Shown here: positions 60,924 to 64,000 of the stretch, piece after piece
Layout: each line of letters opens with the position of its first letter
How positions within the stretch are numbered: the first letter of the stretch is position 1
Origin: Rhodospirillales bacterium
GTDB taxonomy: Bacteria > Pseudomonadota > Alphaproteobacteria > Rhodospirillales > GLO-3
DNA: 64,000 nt
Assembly: GCA_003354135.1 (NCBI GenBank)
Contig: PIVK01000002.1
Location: 52,210-116,209 of the forward strand
Direction: 5' to 3'
Notes under the pieces: model-generated
Told to the model about the DNA's origin: nothing
The model's database searches: none
The model's input: the letters and a program-made list of their open reading frames with translations, nothing else
Position numbers and translations under genes: made by a program

Positions 60924-62233
60924 TGATCAAGCGCTTCCTCCCCAAAAGCCTGTTCGGCCGGACTCTGATGATCATCGTTACGCCGTTGGTGCTGCTGCAG
61001 GTGGTTTCGGCAACCATCTTCTTTGAAAGCCACTGGGACAAGGTCAGCCTACGCCTCGCCCGCGGGCTGGCGGGCGACATCGCGACCGTCATTTCCCTGA
61101 TGCGCAAGAACCCGGGACAAGAGAACCGTATCTGGATTTTCGGCCTCGCCGCCGAGAACATGCAGATCGAGGCCAGCTTCAAGACGGACGCCGTGCTGCC
61201 CAACGAGCCCCCGGTGGGCACCAGCATCATGGAGAGGATGCTGATCCGGGCCATGCGGGAATACGTCGGCAAGCCCTTCCAGATCGACACCCAAACGCTT
61301 GACCGCCATGTGGCGGTGGATGTCCAGCTGCCGACAGGCGCGCTGGAGATCATCACGACCCGCAAGCGGCTGTTTAGTTCGACCATCTACGTCTTCGTGC
61401 TTTGGATGGTGGGTATTTCGCTGATCCTTTTTGCCGTTGCCACGATCTTCATGCGCAACCAGATCAAGCCGATCCGGCGTCTTGCCCAGGCTGCGGACGC
61501 ACTGGGCAAGGGACGCGACATTCCAAGCTTCAAGCCGGAGGGCGCAAAGGAAGTGCGCCAGGCCGCCAGCGCCTTCCTTGCCATGCAGGAACGCATTCAG
61601 CGCCAGATCGCGCAGCGTACCGATATGTTGTCAGGAGTTTCCCATGATTTACGGACGCCGCTGACCCGAATGAAGCTCGAACTCGCCATGCTCAGGGACA
61701 CCGAACCCGAAGCGGCCGCCGAGTTGGAGAAGGACGTCGACGACATGGAGCGCATGCTGGAAACCTACCTCGCGTTCGCCCGCGGAGAAGGCAGCGAGAA
61801 GCCCCGGCCGACCAACTTGAGTGCGCTTTTATTGGATGTGGTCGACAAGGCGCGGCGGAACGGCGGCACCATCGACTTTCATAGCGAAGGTGAAATCTCG
61901 GTGCCGCTCCGACCCAATGCTTTCAAACGATGCGCCACCAACGTTCTGGAAAACGCCATCCGATATGCCGATCATATCTCGGTCCGCGCGGGACGGCGCA
62001 GCGATGCCATCGAGGTCACCATCGACGACGACGGTCCGGGAATTCCCGTCGACAAACGTGACGACGTCTTTAAACCGTTCTACCGGCTGGAGGCGTCCCG
62101 CAACCCGGGAACCGGCGGCACGGGGCTGGGGCTGGCGATCTCGCGCGATGTGATGCGTGTTCATGGCGGGGACATCCTGCTCGACGATTCCCCAGGCGGC
62201 GGCCTCAGGGTTCGGTTGCGGGTTCCTCTCTGA
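60923..62233 (+). CDS. EnvZ-like sensor histidine kinase
   Basis: A 436-residue kinase. Two transmembrane helices (about 13-32 and 155-177) flank a periplasmic domain. HAMP sequence follows (NQIKPIRRLAQAADALGKG). The phospho-acceptor is in SGVSHDLRTPLTRMKLEL. ATP-binding boxes are NVLENAIRYA, IDDDGPGIP and GTGLGLAISRDVMRVHGG. The sequence and domain plan resemble EnvZ, and its partner is the preceding OmpR-type regulator. Target genes are not evident. Confidence 0.93.
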   Translation: MIKRFLPKSLFGRTLMIIVTPLVLLQVVSATIFFESHWDKVSLRLARGLAGDIATVISLMRKNPGQENRIWIFGLAAENMQIEASFKTDAVLPNEPPVGTSIMERMLIRAMREYVGKPFQIDTQTLDRHVAVDVQLPTGALEIITTRKRLFSSTIYVFVLWMVGISLILFAVATIFMRNQIKPIRRLAQAADALGKGRDIPSFKPEGAKEVRQAASAFLAMQERIQRQIAQRTDMLSGVSHDLRTPLTRMKLELAMLRDTEPEAAAELEKDVDDMERMLETYLAFARGEGSEKPRPTNLSALLLDVVDKARRNGGTIDFHSEGEISVPLRPNAFKRCATNVLENAIRYADHISVRAGRRSDAIEVTIDDDGPGIPVDKRDDVFKPFYRLEASRNPGTGGTGLGLAISRDVMRVHGGDILLDDSPGGGLRVRLRVPL

Positions 62234-62333
62234 GCAACTACGCTGTATCGGCCTCTACCCGAAGCTAGGGCCGCATGAAACGGAAACCATGCTCCGCTTC
62301 AGCAAGAAATTCGTTTGAGGATTTAGCCCCGCC

Positions 62334-63296
62334 ATGTCCAAGCCCCGTATCCTGATCACCCGCCGCCTGCCTCCGGCCGTAGAGGCGCGGGCCCAGCGCG
62401 ATTACCGGACCACGCTCAACCCCGACGATCACCCGATGAACATGGCCAAACTCCTGGACCTGGCCCTAAACCGGGACGCCCTGCTGCCCACCCTTACCGA
62501 CCGCCTGGACGCCGAAGTCATTGGTAGGCTCCCCGACACAGTGCGCATCATCGCCACCTTCTCGGTCGGCCACGAGCACATCGACCTGGATGCGGCCCGG
62601 GCGCGCGACATCGCTGTTACCAACACACCCGGCGTTCTGACCGAGGCAACAGCCGAGATTGCGCTGCTTTTGATGCTGGGCGCGGCGCGCCGGGCGCACG
62701 AGGGCGAGGCGCTGCTGCGCTCGGGGACCTGGGACGGCTGGGCGCCAACCCAGCTGATGGGAATCCAGCTGACGGGCAAACGCCTCGGCATCCTCGGCAT
62801 GGGCCGCACCGGTCGCGCCGTTGCCCGCATGGCCCGGGGCCTGGGCATGGAGATCCACTACCACAACCGCCGCCGTCTGGCGGCGGACCTGGAAGCGGGC
62901 ACCACCTTCCACGAGACGGCTGAGGACCTGCTCCGGGTGTCGGATGTGCTCAGTCTGCATTGTCCCCTGACGCCGGAGACCCGTGGTTTCCTCGATGCGG
63001 AACGTATCGGCCTGCTGCCCGAAGGCGCCGTCATCGTCAACACGGCCCGTGGACCGGTGGTCGACGACGCGGCGCTGATCGCCGCTCTCAAGGCAGGCCG
63101 CATCGGTGCGGTCGGCCTCGATGTCTACGATGGCGAACCGGGCCTCGATCCCCGCTACCGGGAGTGTGAGAATGCCTACCTTCTGCCGCACCTCGGCAGC
63201 GCCACGCTCGAGACCCGCAACGCCATGGGCTTCAAGGCACTCGACAATCTTGATGCCTTTTTCGCCGGCCGCGACCTTCCCGACCGGGTAGCGTAA
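62334..63296 (+). CDS. D-isomer-specific 2-hydroxyacid dehydrogenase (glyoxylate reductase-like)
   Basis: A 320-residue dehydrogenase. The dinucleotide motif is LGILGMGRTGRAVARMARGLGM. Catalytic Arg is in NTARGPVVDDAALI, Glu in YDGEPGLDPRY, and His in YLLPHLGSATLETR. The region FSVGHEHIDLDAARARDIAVTNTPGVLTEATAE is typical of glyoxylate/hydroxypyruvate reductases of this family. The cofactor preference is not clear. It stands alone, 100 bp after the kinase gene. Confidence 0.9.
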   Translation: MSKPRILITRRLPPAVEARAQRDYRTTLNPDDHPMNMAKLLDLALNRDALLPTLTDRLDAEVIGRLPDTVRIIATFSVGHEHIDLDAARARDIAVTNTPGVLTEATAEIALLLMLGAARRAHEGEALLRSGTWDGWAPTQLMGIQLTGKRLGILGMGRTGRAVARMARGLGMEIHYHNRRRLAADLEAGTTFHETAEDLLRVSDVLSLHCPLTPETRGFLDAERIGLLPEGAVIVNTARGPVVDDAALIAALKAGRIGAVGLDVYDGEPGLDPRYRECENAYLLPHLGSATLETRNAMGFKALDNLDAFFAGRDLPDRVA

Positions 63297-63808
63297 GGGT
63301 ACAAGCGAAAGCCCGGAGGCAAGCCCTCCGCCTACTCGATGGTCCGTCTGCGGCTGTCCCGGCATTTCTGATGGTGCTGGGCGGTGCTGTTCGCGCCCAG
63401 CAGGAAGCCATCCCTCCGGCGACCGAACCAAGCCGCCGAAAAGCCAAATTTCCATACTTTAGGTTGCTAAATTTGTAAACCACCTATGAATTAGAGCGGT
63501 GGATTCCTGCTTTACAATGTAGAGTATATGCTTTACACATAAAGTGTGGTGGTAAATTTCTATTCTACAACGCATATGACGTTAAATTGGCTGTCAGGAT
63601 GGGCGTTCACTCGGATTCTCCGAGGCCCGAGAAGAAGAAAGACTAGCTGACGTGATTTTTGAGGCCGTAATGCGCACTGGTGTTCTTCAGGATGGCGGTT
63701 GGAGCCATGAGGACGTTGCTGACGGGCGACGGCGTTTCCGATAATTCCCGCGTCATTCTGCCCAAGGATTTTTGGGTTTTGACGTGAGGGGAGGAGGAGG
63801 GGGATTCG
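63297..63808. other. AT-richer intergenic region upstream of the interrupted secreted-protein gene
   Basis: No gene is supported in these 512 bp. The stretch 63440-63600 is clearly richer in A and T than its surroundings. The octamer GCTTTACA occurs at 63509-63516 and again at 63530-63537, a spacing of 21 bp or two helical turns, as for cooperative regulator sites. Small stems CGGAGG/CCTCCG (63315-63331) and CTGGGCG/CGCCCAG (63377-63400) follow the dehydrogenase gene. The base composition suggests acquired or regulatory DNA. Confidence 0.4.
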
Positions 63809-64000
63809 ATGTTCAAGGGTTTTTCCAGGGCGGGTGCGCTGGCGTGTGTGTTGGGCACCGGGTTGTTGTTTGTTCCGGCCTAGAAGTTGGCCAGTGATGA
63901 TTATGGATCCGTCAATCAAAGTGAAAATCAGCCTGTTCTGAACATTACCCTGCCCAGGGATGGCGAAGCGCTGGATAGCTGGGCGCTGGATTTGGCGTTT
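63809..64000 (+). pseudogene. Secreted-protein gene interrupted by an in-frame TAG (runs off the window)
   Basis: A strong ribosome site (GGAGGAGG) precedes ATG 63809. The first 24 codons read MFKGFSRAGALACVLGTGLL and then FVPA, a clear signal peptide. Codon 25 is TAG (63881-63883). The same frame then stays open to the window end, with plausible mature sequence (KLASDDYGSVNQSENQ, then ITLPRDGEALDSWALDL). A CAG-to-TAG change would explain it. So this is either a nonsense pseudogene, a sequence error, or readthrough. The protein family is not recognisable from the part present. Confidence 0.6.

Overview
The window is about 64 kb of GC-rich chromosome from an alphaproteobacterium, most likely of the order Rhodospirillales. 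The evidence is gene order and family type: lptB-rpoN-hpf-ptsN; the FYDLN-acid protein followed by aroA-cmk-rpsA-sppA-ihfB-lapA-pyrF; ffs-dnaX-ybaB-recR; petABC with a fused, TAT-exported Rieske protein; a tsaE-amgK fusion next to a murU-like gene and addBA; and the long form of Hpf. This is core genome. No prophage, complete insertion sequence, rRNA operon or CRISPR array is visible.

Layout. 1-4.6 kb: end of lptB, rpoN, hpf, ptsN, a small heat-shock protein, tRNA-Ala(GGC) and the FYDLN protein. 4.7-11.3 kb: the aroA-to-pyrF block, including a ribosomal protein S1 with a repetitive Lys/Ala/Glu tail. 11.4-12.8 kb: a small accessory patch with a Phd/VapC-type toxin-antitoxin pair, a hemerythrin remnant, a 54-residue orphan gene and a 165-bp palindromic repeat. 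12.8-17.1 kb: a leftward run of queC, a VOC protein, gloB, a GST, a cupin, a secreted protein and a TlpA-like thioredoxin; queG diverges from it. 18.5-25.1 kb: two ferredoxin-linked 2-oxoacid oxidoreductases (nifJ, korAB). 25.2-30.5 kb: a nitric-oxide-response module (DNR-like regulator, nnrS, NirV/SUMF1-like lipoprotein) next to menE and menC. 30.6-35.4 kb: a DUF4139 protein, rmuC and a PAS histidine kinase.

36-42.6 kb: recR, ybaB, an exonuclease, dnaX, the SRP RNA gene ffs, small envelope proteins and trmL. 42.8-46.9 kb: cytochrome bc1 (petABC), an extra small c-type cytochrome and a class I aldolase of the LsrF type. 47-58.5 kb: a PLP aminotransferase, thioredoxin, AddAB, the cell-wall-recycling pair, and a ferredoxin/flavodoxin-NADP reductase that could supply or drain electrons for the nifJ/kor enzymes. 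58.6-64 kb: ilvE, a MarR regulator, an OmpR/EnvZ-type two-component system, a D-2-hydroxyacid dehydrogenase, and a secreted-protein gene that carries an in-frame amber codon and runs off the window.

The genes suggest a respiratory bacterium that copes with low oxygen and nitric oxide: bc1 respiration, ferredoxin-dependent carbon metabolism, NO-response genes behind an FNR/DNR-type promoter, and part of a menaquinone pathway. The main points for a second look are two dispersed palindromic repeat families that sit on stop codons, a 10-C tract that throws the dnaX start out of frame, the S1 tail repeats, the nnrS promoter geometry, and a 13-bp motif shared by the nifJ and kor upstream regions. 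I did not find a clearly novel multi-gene system.
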